23,048 nucleotides of DNA from CAXRBC01 sp041158045 (GTDB lineage: Bacteria; Actinomycetota; Acidimicrobiia; Acidimicrobiales; Ilumatobacteraceae), in the NCBI GenBank assembly GCA_041158045.1, contig JBEBCD010000005.1, positions 1 through 23,048 on the forward strand, given 5' to 3'. Both the position numbers and the translations under genes were made by a program. Below are positions 5,486-13,379 of this stretch, piece after piece (within the stretch, counting starts at the first letter, position 1; the number at the start of each line of letters is the position of its first letter). The notes beneath the pieces are model-generated. The model had not been told where the DNA came from and did not search any database. It worked only from the letters and a program-made list of their open reading frames with translations.

Positions 5486-7699
5486 GTGACGCAGCACCCC
5501 GAATTCGACGCCGAGCAGCGGCACATCGACCACGCCTACGCGTGCCTCGAGCGCCTCCGCGACGACGCGTGGCGCATCCGCGAGATGACCGAGGCCTCCA
5601 CGGGCGGCACGTTCCAGGCGCGCTTCGAGCGCAACGCCTTCGACGAGGCGCTGCTCGCGCGTCTCACGCAGCTCGACCTCGGCGACGCCGCGCTCGTGTT
5701 CGGCCGCATCGACCGCGTCGCCGACCGCGACGGCACGCCCGTCCCCGGCGTCGCCGTCGCCGCCCCCGACGCGCGCACCGACGTCGCCGCCGACCCGGGG
5801 ACGCCGGTCGAGTCGTTCCACATCGGGCGCATCGCCGTCGCGGACGAGTCGGCCGAGCCGGTCGTCGTCGACTGGCGCGCGCCCGTCGCGGAGCCCTTCT
5901 ACCGCGCGACTGGTCGCGACCCGATGGGTCTCGCGCGCCGTCGCCACCTCGCGGTCGACGGTCGCAAGCTGCTCGGCATCGAGGACGAGCTCTTCGGCGC
6001 GGGCCACCTCGGGGTCGGCCACGACGAGGGCCTCGAGGGCGTCGGCCGCCTCCGCGGCTACGGCACCCTGCTCGGCGTCCTCGCCCGCGGCCGCACCGGC
6101 CAGCTCGGCGACATCGTCGCCACGATCCAGGCCGAGCAGGACGAGATCATCCGCTCGCCGCAGGCGGGCATCCTCGTGGTCGAGGGCGGCCCCGGCACCG
6201 GCAAGACCGTCGTCGCCCTCCACCGCGCGGCATACCTCCTCTATACGCATCGCTTCCCCTTGGAAAACCAGGGGGTGCTCGTCGTCGGGCCCAACCGCGT
6301 CTTCCTCCGCTACATCGAGCGCGTCCTGCCGTCGCTCGGCGAGGCCGGGGTCGAGCAGGCGGTGCTCCCGGACCTCGTGCCGGGTGCCGCGTTCGGCGCC
6401 CGCGACGACGCCGACGCCGCGCGGGTCAAGGGCGACGCCCGCATGGCGCGCGTCGTGGCCAAGGCGGTGCGCGACCGCGAGCGCGGCCTGCGCACCGACG
6501 CCGAGGTGCCCTTCGGCGCCGGATACCTGCGCCTCAGCGCCGCCCAGTCGCGCCGCATCGTCGGCGAGGCCCGCCGCCGCTACCGCCGGCACAACCCGGC
6601 GCAGGGCTGGGTGGTCAACGAGATGGTCGCCACGATGCTCGCCACGAGCCGCACGCCCGACGCCGATCCCTCGGAGGTGCGCGAGTCGCTGCTCGAGATG
6701 CGCGAGTTCCGCGCGGTGCTGAACTACGTGTGGCCCCTCCTCTCGCCCGCCGAGCTGCTCCACGACCTCTACGGCAGCCGCGCGCTGCTGCGCCTCGCCG
6801 CGACCGACGTGCTCGAGGAGGACGAGTACCTCGCGCTGCACCGTGCGCGCGCCGCGTCGCTCGCCGAGGTGCGATTCTCCGACGCCGACGCGCCGGTGCT
6901 CGACGAGGCGCGCGCCCTCCTCGGCCCCGCGCCGCGTCGCAACGGCCGCATCCACGACGCCGACGAGATCCGCACCTTCGGCCACATCGTCATCGACGAG
7001 GCGCAGGACCTCACGCCGATGCAGCTGCGCATGGTCGGTCGCCGCTCGCTCAACGGCGCGATGACGCTCGTCGGCGACATCGCGCAGGCCACGGGACCGT
7101 TCGCACCCGCGTCGTGGGACGACGTGCTGCGGCACCTCCCGGGCGGCGAGGACGCGCCTCGCGATCCGCGGGGGAGCGAGACGCCGCCGCGCGTCGCGGG
7201 CCTCAGCGTCGGCTACCGCATCCCGACGCAGATCATGGACCTCGCGGCCCGCCTCCTCCCGCTCGCCGCCCCCGGCCAGCGCGCGCCCGTGTCGGTGCGC
7301 GAGGGTGACGCCGTGCCGCGCGTCGTGCGCGCCGTGGGCCCGGCGGCGCTCGCCGACGCCGTCGTGGCCGAGACCCGCGCCCTCGCCGCGTCCGTCGCCG
7401 ACGGCAACGCCGCGGTGGTGTGCCCCGACGACATGGCCGAGGAGGTCTCTCGTGCGCTCGACGCCGCGGGCCTCGCCCACGGCCGGGCGGGTGCGAGCGC
7501 GCTCGACGCCCCGCTCACGGTCGTGCCGGTCGGCCTCGTGAAGGGTCTCGAGCTCGACGGGGTGCTCGTCGTCGAGCCGGCCCGCATCGCGGCCGCCTCA
7601 CCCCGCGGGCTGCGCAGCCTCTACGTCGCGCTCACCCGCTCGACGCGCCGCCTCACCGTGGTGCACGCGGCACCGCTCCCCGAGCCGCTCCTCGACTAG
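5486..7699 (+). CDS. helD: HelD/HelR-type RNA polymerase-associated UvrD-like ATPase
   Basis: This 737-residue superfamily 1 helicase-like protein has Walker A GGPGTGKT at 234-241, Walker B VIDEAQD at 502-508, a motif III-like stretch starting with MTLVGDIAQATGP and a motif VI-like YVALTRSTRRLTVVH at 713-727. The N-terminal ~200 residues begin with a charged helical segment (EQRHIDHAYACLERLRDDA) and include VVDWRAPVAEPFYRA, hallmarks of HelD rather than UvrD/Rep. HelD proteins remove stalled or dormant RNA polymerase from DNA using ATP; the actinobacterial HelR branch is linked to rifamycin tolerance. GTG 5486 is the only sensible start: the frame is open further upstream, but there it reads as shadow of the minus-strand lipoprotein. 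A GAGG lies 12 bases before it. It converges on the minus-strand lipoprotein gene and shares stop-codon bases with it. Which HelD class it belongs to is not settled. Confidence 0.9.
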   Translation: MTQHPEFDAEQRHIDHAYACLERLRDDAWRIREMTEASTGGTFQARFERNAFDEALLARLTQLDLGDAALVFGRIDRVADRDGTPVPGVAVAAPDARTDVAADPGTPVESFHIGRIAVADESAEPVVVDWRAPVAEPFYRATGRDPMGLARRRHLAVDGRKLLGIEDELFGAGHLGVGHDEGLEGVGRLRGYGTLLGVLARGRTGQLGDIVATIQAEQDEIIRSPQAGILVVEGGPGTGKTVVALHRAAYLLYTHRFPLENQGVLVVGPNRVFLRYIERVLPSLGEAGVEQAVLPDLVPGAAFGARDDADAARVKGDARMARVVAKAVRDRERGLRTDAEVPFGAGYLRLSAAQSRRIVGEARRRYRRHNPAQGWVVNEMVATMLATSRTPDADPSEVRESLLEMREFRAVLNYVWPLLSPAELLHDLYGSRALLRLAATDVLEEDEYLALHRARAASLAEVRFSDADAPVLDEARALLGPAPRRNGRIHDADEIRTFGHIVIDEAQDLTPMQLRMVGRRSLNGAMTLVGDIAQATGPFAPASWDDVLRHLPGGEDAPRDPRGSETPPRVAGLSVGYRIPTQIMDLAARLLPLAAPGQRAPVSVREGDAVPRVVRAVGPAALADAVVAETRALAASVADGNAAVVCPDDMAEEVSRALDAAGLAHGRAGASALDAPLTVVPVGLVKGLELDGVLVVEPARIAAASPRGLRSLYVALTRSTRRLTVVHAAPLPEPLLD

Positions 7700-8160
7700 C
7701 CGATCCCGAGGGCCCGCGCGGAGGCCGCGACGAGCGGGAGGAACCGCACGGCCTTGTCGGCGTCGGCCGGCCGGTTGCGCTCCACCGCCGTGCGGGCGAG
7801 GTCGAGCACGCGCGCCAGGTCGGCGGCCAGCTGCTCGCTCGCGCGCGCGACGCGCGGCGCGAGCGCATCACCCAGCTCCTCGAGCACGGCGAGCTCGGCG
7901 CGCGCCCGCGCCCGGTCGCCGTCGACCATCGCCTCCGACAGTCGGGCGGCCGCGTCGGCCATCGCGGCGAAGACCTCGGCGGTCGGCGTGGCGTCGTCGA
8001 CGGCGGGCGCGGTGACCGGCACCGTGGTCGGGGGCGCGTCCCCGCCGCGCGCGGAGTCGGTGACGGTGGTGGCGCAGCCCGCGGCCGCCACGATCGCGAG
8101 CCCGGTCGCGATCCCGGCTCCGACCGCCCGCGACGCGGGGCGCCGTGGGGCGCGGCTCAC
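7696..8160 (-). CDS. Putative helical lipoprotein co-encoded with a DtxR-family regulator
   Basis: This 154-residue protein has an arginine-rich N-terminus, a hydrophobic run at 12-27 and a lipobox ending A-A-G-C with the lipidated cysteine at residue 29. A Thr/Pro/Val linker follows, then an almost wholly alpha-helical domain rich in Ala, Asp, Glu and Arg with no His or Cys beyond the lipobox. No family is recognised. Its GTG start overlaps the TGA of the DtxR-family gene by four bases (GTGA), implying translational coupling; the open frame further upstream is a shadow of that regulator. Its stop codon shares CTAG with the helD stop. A surface role in metal supply would fit the operon partner but is inference, since no metal-binding residues stand out. 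Confidence 0.72.
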   Translation of the reverse strand: MSRAPRRPASRAVGAGIATGLAIVAAAGCATTVTDSARGGDAPPTTVPVTAPAVDDATPTAEVFAAMADAAARLSEAMVDGDRARARAELAVLEELGDALAPRVARASEQLAADLARVLDLARTAVERNRPADADKAVRFLPLVAASARALGIG

Positions 8161-8828
8161 GACGTCGTGACGAGGATGCGCCGGCTCGCGAAGGCGTGCA
8201 CCTCGACCTCGCGGTCGGTGCGCACCGTCACGTCGCCGTCGCCCGTCGTGCGCACCACCGAGCCGCGCGCGCCCGGCACGAGTCGCCGCTGCTCGAGGAA
8301 GTCGAGCATGCCGTCGACCTCCTCCAGCTCCTCGGGGATGCGCGACACGGCGAAGGTCGCGCCGACCGGCACCTGCGCGAGGGCGACGGTCTCGGGGGGC
8401 TCGTAGCCGGAGCGGGGGATCGGGTTGCCGTGCGGGCAGGTCGTCGGCGCGCCGAGCATGCGCGTCATCGCGGCCTCGACCTCGTCGCTCATGACGTGCT
8501 CCCACTTGCACGCCTCGTGGTGCGAGGTGGACCAGGGAAGCCCGAGGACGTCGATGAGGAACCGCTCGGCGAGCCGGTGCCGGCGCACCACCCGCTCGGC
8601 GAGGGCGAGGCCCGGGGCGGTGAGCTGGATGCGCGACCCGGAGGCGCCGCTCGCCGCGACGAGGCCCTCCTCGGTCATGCGCTTGATCATCTCGGACACC
8701 GAGGCCCGCGAGACGTCGAGGCGCTCGGCGATGCGGGCCTGGATGAGCTCGACGTTGTCCTCGCGCAGCTCGTAGATGCGCTCGCAGTACTCCTCGAACG
8801 CCGGGTGGAACTCTCCGGCGGGGTGCAC
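8157..8828 (-). CDS. DtxR/IdeR/MntR-family metal-dependent transcriptional regulator
   Basis: This 223-residue protein has the family's three parts: an N-terminal winged helix (IQARIAERLDVSRASVSEMI at 29-48), a metal-binding dimerisation domain, and a C-terminal FeoA/SH3-like domain. Metal ligands are visible: H84 and E88 (RRHRLAE), H103, and C107, E110, H111 (HEACKWEH), which align with DtxR H79/E83/H98/C102/E105/H106. The position of DtxR Met10 is Glu13 here. When loaded with Fe(II) or Mn(II), such proteins repress uptake genes. I chose GTG 8828 because a TAACCT -10-like hexamer lies seven bases upstream; a gene finder would probably pick ATG 8846 (229 residues), but that ATG precedes the hexamer. 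It forms an operon with the lipoprotein and is divergent from lhr. Confidence 0.9.
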   Translation of the reverse strand: MHPAGEFHPAFEEYCERIYELREDNVELIQARIAERLDVSRASVSEMIKRMTEEGLVAASGASGSRIQLTAPGLALAERVVRRHRLAERFLIDVLGLPWSTSHHEACKWEHVMSDEVEAAMTRMLGAPTTCPHGNPIPRSGYEPPETVALAQVPVGATFAVSRIPEELEEVDGMLDFLEQRRLVPGARGSVVRTTGDGDVTVRTDREVEVHAFASRRILVTTS

Positions 8829-8835
8829 GTCGGTC

Positions 8836-8841
8836 AGGTTA
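8836..8841 (-). promoter_or_regulatory. Putative -10 of the DtxR-family gene, also an AGGTTA half-site
   Basis: On the minus strand TAACCT is followed by seven bases and the GTG at 8828, the leaderless layout. Read on the plus strand the same bases are AGGTTA, the core half-site of the DtxR/IdeR box (TTAGGTTAG and its inverted copy). The second half-site is poorly matched, so autoregulation is possible but unproven. Confidence 0.45.
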
Positions 8842-8858
8842 CCCATCCACCCCGCGGG

Positions 8859-8864
8859 TACTCT
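8859..8864 (+). promoter_or_regulatory. Putative -10 element for a leaderless lhr transcript
   Basis: TACTCT is followed by six bases (CCCGAC) and the lhr ATG at 8871. It lies 18 bases from the opposing TAACCT hexamer of the DtxR-family gene, so both promoters are packed into 42 bases and could not easily be occupied by two RNA polymerases at once. Confidence 0.5.
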
Positions 8865-8870
8865 CCCGAC

Positions 8871-11800
8871 ATGCTCGAGCGCTTCGCGCCGTCGGTGCGC
8901 GAGTGGTTCGCGACGTCGTTCGACGCGCCGACGCCGCCGCAGCGCGACGGATGGCCGGCGATCGCCGACGGTCGGCACGTGCTCATCTGTGCGCCGACCG
9001 GCAGCGGCAAGACGCTGACGGCCTTCCTCTGGTGCATCGACCGGCTCGTGTCGACCGAGCCGCCCGACGCCCCCGCGCGCACGCGCGTGCTGTACGTCTC
9101 GCCGCTGCGCGCGCTCGCCTTCGACGTCGAGAAGAACCTGCGGGCCCCCATCGTCGGCATCCGCCACGCCGCGGAGCGGCTCGGCGAGCCCTTCCGCGAG
9201 CCGACGGTCGGCCTGCGCACGGGCGACACGAGCGCCGCCGAGCGCCGCCGGCTGCGCCGCGAGCCCCCCGACGTGCTCATCACGACGCCGGAGAGCCTCT
9301 TCCTCATGCTCACCTCGGAGGCGCGCGCCACGCTGCGCGACGTCGAGACGGTGATCATCGACGAGATCCACTCGCTCGCCCCGACCAAGCGCGGGGCGCA
9401 CCTCATGCTCTCCCTCGAGCGCCTCGAGGCGCTCGCCGCGCGGCCGCCGCAGCGCATCGGCCTCTCCGCCACGCAGCGGCCGCTCGAGGAGGTGGCGGCG
9501 TTCCTCGGCGGCGCGCGCGAGGGCCGCCCGCGCGACGTCCACATCGTCGACGCCGGCTCCCGCAAGGCGCTCGATCTCGAGGTCGTCGTCGCCGTCGAGG
9601 ACATGTCCGACCTCGGCGCCGCCCGCACGGAGCTGCGCAGCGGCCCCGCGTCCGCGGCCCTCGCCGAGCGGCGCACCAGCATCTGGCCGAGCATCTACCC
9701 GCGCATCCTGGACCTCGTCCTCGAGCACCGCAGCACGATCGTGTTCTGCAACGCGCGCCGCCAGGCCGAGCGTCTCGCCTCGCAGCTCAACGACCTGGCC
9801 GCCGAGCGCGGCATCGAGGGCGAGCTCGTGCGCGCGCACCACGGCTCGCTCGCGCGCGAGCAGCGCATCCAGATCGAGGACCAGCTCAAGGAGGGCCGCC
9901 TCCGCGGCATCGTCGCGACGAGCAGCCTCGAGCTCGGCATCGACATGGGGGCCGTCGACCTCGTCGTGCAGGTGGAGTCGCCGGGTGCGGTGAGCCGCGG
10001 CATGCAGCGCGTGGGCCGCGCGGGGCACCAGGTCGGCGCGCCGAGCGTCGGGCGCATCTTCCCCAAGCACCGCCACGACCTCCTCGAGTCCGCCGTCGTC
10101 GTGCGCGCGATGCACGACGCCGAGATCGAGACCACGCGCTACCTGCGCACGCCGCTCGACGTGCTCGCGCAGCAGATCGTCGCGCACGTCGCGATGCACC
10201 CCGACCTCGCGGTCGCCGACCTCGCGGCGATGGTGCGGCGCGCCGCGCCCTTCGCCGAGACCACCGACGGCGTCCTGCACGGCGTGCTCGACCTGCTCGC
10301 CGGCCGCTACCCGAGCGAGGAGTTCCGCGAGCTGCGTCCGCGCATCGTGTGGGACCGGGTGCGCGACACGCTGCGGGCGCGCGAGGGCGCCCAGCGGCTC
10401 GCCGTGACCAACGCCGGCACCATCCCCGACCGGGGGCTCTTCGGCGTCTTCATGCCCGACGGCACCCGCGTCGGCGAGCTCGACGAGGAGATGGTCTACG
10501 AGACGCGCCCGGGCGAGACGTTCCTCCTCGGGGCCTCCACGTGGCGCATCGAGGACATCACCCACGACCGCGTCGTCGTCACGCCCGCGCCGGGTCAGCC
10601 GGGCAAGATGCCGTTCTGGCACGGCGACCGCCTCGGCCGGCCCGTCGAGCTCGGCCGCGCCGTCGGCGCCTTCGTGCGCGAGGTCCGCGGCCTCGGCGCC
10701 GACCGCGCCCGCGAGCGGCTCCGCACGGCGCACGGCCTCGACGAGCTCGCGGCGGGCAATCTGCTCGCCTACCTCGCCGAGCAGGAGGAGTCGACGGGCA
10801 CGGTGCCCGACGACCGCACGATCCTCGTCGAGCGGTTCCGCGACGACATCGGCGACTGGCGCGTCTGCATCCATACGCCCTTCGGCACGCCGGTGCACGC
10901 GCCGTGGGCGATGGCCATCGAGCGGCGGCTCGGCGAGCGGTGGGGCGTGCCCGTCGACACGATGTACGGCGACGACGGCATCGTGCTGCGCCTCCCCGAG
11001 GCGATCGCCGAGGTGCCGATGGACGAGCTCTTCCCCGCGCCCGAGGTGGTGCACGACGAGGTCGTCGCCGCGTTGCCCGAGACGTCGCTCTTCGCCGCCC
11101 GCTTCCGAGAATGCGCGGCGCGCGCGCTGCTGCTGCCGCGCAGGCGGCCGGGCGAGCGCACCCCGCTGTGGCAGCAGCGCCAGCGCGCCGCGGACCTGCT
11201 CGCGGTGGCCGCGCGCCATCCGACGTTCCCCATCCTGCTCGAGACGTCGCGCGAGTGCCTCCAGGACGTCTTCGACGTGCCCGCGCTGCGCGACGTGCTC
11301 TCGCGGGTCCGCTCCCGCGCCATCCGGGTGGTGAGCGTCGACACGCCCAAGGCCTCGCCCTTCGCGCAGGGACTCCTGTTCAACTGGATCGCCGCCTACA
11401 TGTACGAGGGCGACGCCCCGCTCGCCGAGCGCCGCGCCGCGGCCCTCGCGCTCGACCGCGACCTGCTCAACGAGCTGCTCGGTGCCGAGGAGCTGCGCGA
11501 GCTGCTCGACCCGCGCGCGCTCGCCGACCTCGAGGCCTCGCTGCAGCACCTCGCGGGCGACGCGGGCGCGGGCCGCGGCGCGCGCTCGGCCGACGAGCTG
11601 CACGACGTGCTGCGGCGCGTCGGCGACCTCGCCGAGGCGGAGCTCGCGCCGCGCGTCGCCGACGGCGCCGACGCGGCCGCCATGGCGGCCGCGCTCGTGG
11701 CCGAGCGCCGCGCCGTCTGGCTGCCCGTCGCGGGCGAGCGGCGCCTCGTGGCCGCGGAGGACGCCTCGCGCTACCGCGACGCCCTCGGGTGCGCGCTCCC

Positions 11801-13358
11801 GCCGGGCCTGCCCGGCGCATTCACCGACCCGGTGGCGACCCCGCTCGCCGACCTCGTCGCCCGCTACGCGCGCAGCCACGGGCCGTTCCTCGCGCGCGAC
11901 GTCGCGGGGCGCCTCGGGGTCGCCGATCAGCGAGTCCTCGACGTCCTCGCGGGCCTCGAGCGCGACCATCGCGTGGTGCGCGGCGAGTTCCGCCCTGGGG
12001 GCACGCAGCGCGAGTGGTGCGACGTCGAGGTGCTGCGCCAGCTGCGGCGGCGCTCGCTCGCGGCGCTGCGGCGCGAGATCGAGCCGGTCGAGCAGCGGGC
12101 CTACGTGCGCTTCCTCGCCGGGTGGCACGGCATCCCGGGCTCGGAGCGCGGCGCGGAGCACCTCCACGACGTCGTGCACGCGCTGCAGGGCGCGTCGATC
12201 GTGGCGTCGACGCTGCTCTCCGACGTGCTGCCGTCGCGCGTGCGCGCCTTCCACCCCGGCGACCTCGACGCGATGTGCACGGGGGGCGAGCTCGTGTGGG
12301 TCGGTGCGGGCGCGGTGGGCGGCCACGACGGCCGCGTGCGCCTGCTGTTCGCCGACCAGGCCGCGCTGCTCCTCCCGGCGTTCGAGCCGCCGGAGCGGCC
12401 CGAGGGTCCGCTCCACGACACGATCCGCGCCGTGCTCGCCGAGCGCGGCGCGTGCTTCTGGCCGCAGATCCGCGCGGCGACCTCGGGCGTCGCCGAGCTC
12501 GACGTCGTTGCGGCGTTGTGGGACCTCGTCTGGGCGGGCGAGGTGACCAACGACTCGATCGCGCCGCTGCGCGCCATGCTCGAGCGCCGCCCGTCGGGCC
12601 GCGCGATGCCGTCGCGGCCGGGCCGCGCCCGCCTCGTGCGCCCGCGCGTCGCGCGCACGGCGGCCGCCGGCCCGCCGACGGTCGCGGGGCGCTGGGGCCT
12701 CGTGCGCACGGTCGTCGAGGCGGGTGCGGCGCCCACGTCGACCCAGGTCGCGCACGCGGTCGCGTTGCAGCTCCTCGAGCGCCACGGGGTGCTCACGCGG
12801 GAGGCGGTGCTCGCCGAGTCGGTGCGCGGCGGCTTCGCCGGCGTCTACGGCGTGCTCAAGGTGCTGGAGGAGCGCGGCACGGTGCGCCGGGGCTACTTCA
12901 TCGACGGGCTGGGCGCCGCGCAGTTCGCCGTGCCGGGTGCGGTCGACCGATTGCGCGCCGCCGAGCCCCTGCCGGAGCCGATCGTGCTGGCGGCCACCGA
13001 CCCGGCGCAGCCCTTCGGGGCCACGCTCGACTGGCCGGAGACGCCGGGCCGCCCCGCGCGCACCACGGGCGCGGTCGTCGTCGTGGACGACGGCGAGGCG
13101 CTCGCGTGGATCGACCTGCGCGGCCACCACCTCGTCACGTTCCCCGCGTCGCTCGAGCGCACCGCGTGGGTCGACGCGCTCGTGGGCCTGGTCAAGGACG
13201 GGCGCACGCGGTCGATCGACGTGCGCAAGATCGACGGCATGGCCCACGACGCCGACGACCCGCGCGTGCGCGCGATCCGCGAGGCGCTGTGCGCCCGCGG
13301 CTTCATCGCGGGGTACCGCGGGCTCGGGCTGCGGGACCTCACGCGACCGGGTCGCTGA
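8871..13358 (+). CDS. lhr: Lhr-family ATP-dependent 3'-5' helicase (long form)
   Basis: This 1,495-residue superfamily 2 helicase matches the length of mycobacterial Lhr (~1,500). The first RecA domain has APTGSGKT at 41-48 (motif I), DEIH at 164-167 (motif II) and SAT at 199-201 (motif III). The second has VATSSLELGID and MQRVGRAGHQ at 378-387 (motif VI). Downstream are the Lhr-core winged helix and beta-barrel regions, with ITNAGTIP-like LAVTNAGTIP near 514-523, then a ~630-residue C-terminal extension with repeated winged-helix-like stretches, for example EAVLAESVRGGFAGVYGVLK. Lhr acts in DNA repair, and in mycobacteria it is upregulated by DNA damage. ATG 8871 is supported by TACTCT six bases upstream. 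It is divergent from the DtxR-family gene and converges on a small membrane-protein gene. No motif is broken. Confidence 0.95.
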   Translation: MLERFAPSVREWFATSFDAPTPPQRDGWPAIADGRHVLICAPTGSGKTLTAFLWCIDRLVSTEPPDAPARTRVLYVSPLRALAFDVEKNLRAPIVGIRHAAERLGEPFREPTVGLRTGDTSAAERRRLRREPPDVLITTPESLFLMLTSEARATLRDVETVIIDEIHSLAPTKRGAHLMLSLERLEALAARPPQRIGLSATQRPLEEVAAFLGGAREGRPRDVHIVDAGSRKALDLEVVVAVEDMSDLGAARTELRSGPASAALAERRTSIWPSIYPRILDLVLEHRSTIVFCNARRQAERLASQLNDLAAERGIEGELVRAHHGSLAREQRIQIEDQLKEGRLRGIVATSSLELGIDMGAVDLVVQVESPGAVSRGMQRVGRAGHQVGAPSVGRIFPKHRHDLLESAVVVRAMHDAEIETTRYLRTPLDVLAQQIVAHVAMHPDLAVADLAAMVRRAAPFAETTDGVLHGVLDLLAGRYPSEEFRELRPRIVWDRVRDTLRAREGAQRLAVTNAGTIPDRGLFGVFMPDGTRVGELDEEMVYETRPGETFLLGASTWRIEDITHDRVVVTPAPGQPGKMPFWHGDRLGRPVELGRAVGAFVREVRGLGADRARERLRTAHGLDELAAGNLLAYLAEQEESTGTVPDDRTILVERFRDDIGDWRVCIHTPFGTPVHAPWAMAIERRLGERWGVPVDTMYGDDGIVLRLPEAIAEVPMDELFPAPEVVHDEVVAALPETSLFAARFRECAARALLLPRRRPGERTPLWQQRQRAADLLAVAARHPTFPILLETSRECLQDVFDVPALRDVLSRVRSRAIRVVSVDTPKASPFAQGLLFNWIAAYMYEGDAPLAERRAAALALDRDLLNELLGAEELRELLDPRALADLEASLQHLAGDAGAGRGARSADELHDVLRRVGDLAEAELAPRVADGADAAAMAAALVAERRAVWLPVAGERRLVAAEDASRYRDALGCALPPGLPGAFTDPVATPLADLVARYARSHGPFLARDVAGRLGVADQRVLDVLAGLERDHRVVRGEFRPGGTQREWCDVEVLRQLRRRSLAALRREIEPVEQRAYVRFLAGWHGIPGSERGAEHLHDVVHALQGASIVASTLLSDVLPSRVRAFHPGDLDAMCTGGELVWVGAGAVGGHDGRVRLLFADQAALLLPAFEPPERPEGPLHDTIRAVLAERGACFWPQIRAATSGVAELDVVAALWDLVWAGEVTNDSIAPLRAMLERRPSGRAMPSRPGRARLVRPRVARTAAAGPPTVAGRWGLVRTVVEAGAAPTSTQVAHAVALQLLERHGVLTREAVLAESVRGGFAGVYGVLKVLEERGTVRRGYFIDGLGAAQFAVPGAVDRLRAAEPLPEPIVLAATDPAQPFGATLDWPETPGRPARTTGAVVVVDDGEALAWIDLRGHHLVTFPASLERTAWVDALVGLVKDGRTRSIDVRKIDGMAHDADDPRVRAIREALCARGFIAGYRGLGLRDLTRPGR

Positions 13359-13379
13359 CGCGCCGCCGGCCGCCCGCGG

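Noticed and set aside
5306..7480. A 724-codon open frame antisense to helD
   Set aside because: Low-complexity Arg/Glu/Ala/Val composition, no domains, and helD is clearly the real gene on the other strand.
8829..8846. ATG 8846 as the start of the DtxR-family gene
   Set aside because: The TAACCT hexamer lies between this ATG and GTG 8828 at the spacing used by other leaderless genes here, so the ATG would not be transcribed. Not excluded if another promoter exists upstream inside lhr.
8157..13247. A continuous ~1,700-codon open frame on the minus strand through lhr and into the DtxR-family gene
   Set aside because: Only the last 223-229 codons are protein-like (the regulator). The rest is Arg/Ala/His/Gly-rich sequence antisense to lhr, as expected when a GC-rich gene leaves few stop codons in opposite frames.
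5486..13358. helD, the DtxR-family gene and lhr as a defence island
   Set aside because: Both ATPases match housekeeping families (an RNA polymerase-associated motor and Lhr DNA-repair helicase) at full length. No nuclease, methylase or toxin gene is nearby.
13359..13379. Possible terminator between lhr and the small membrane-protein gene
   Set aside because: The GC-rich bases allow partial pairing but form no clear stem and have no T-run.
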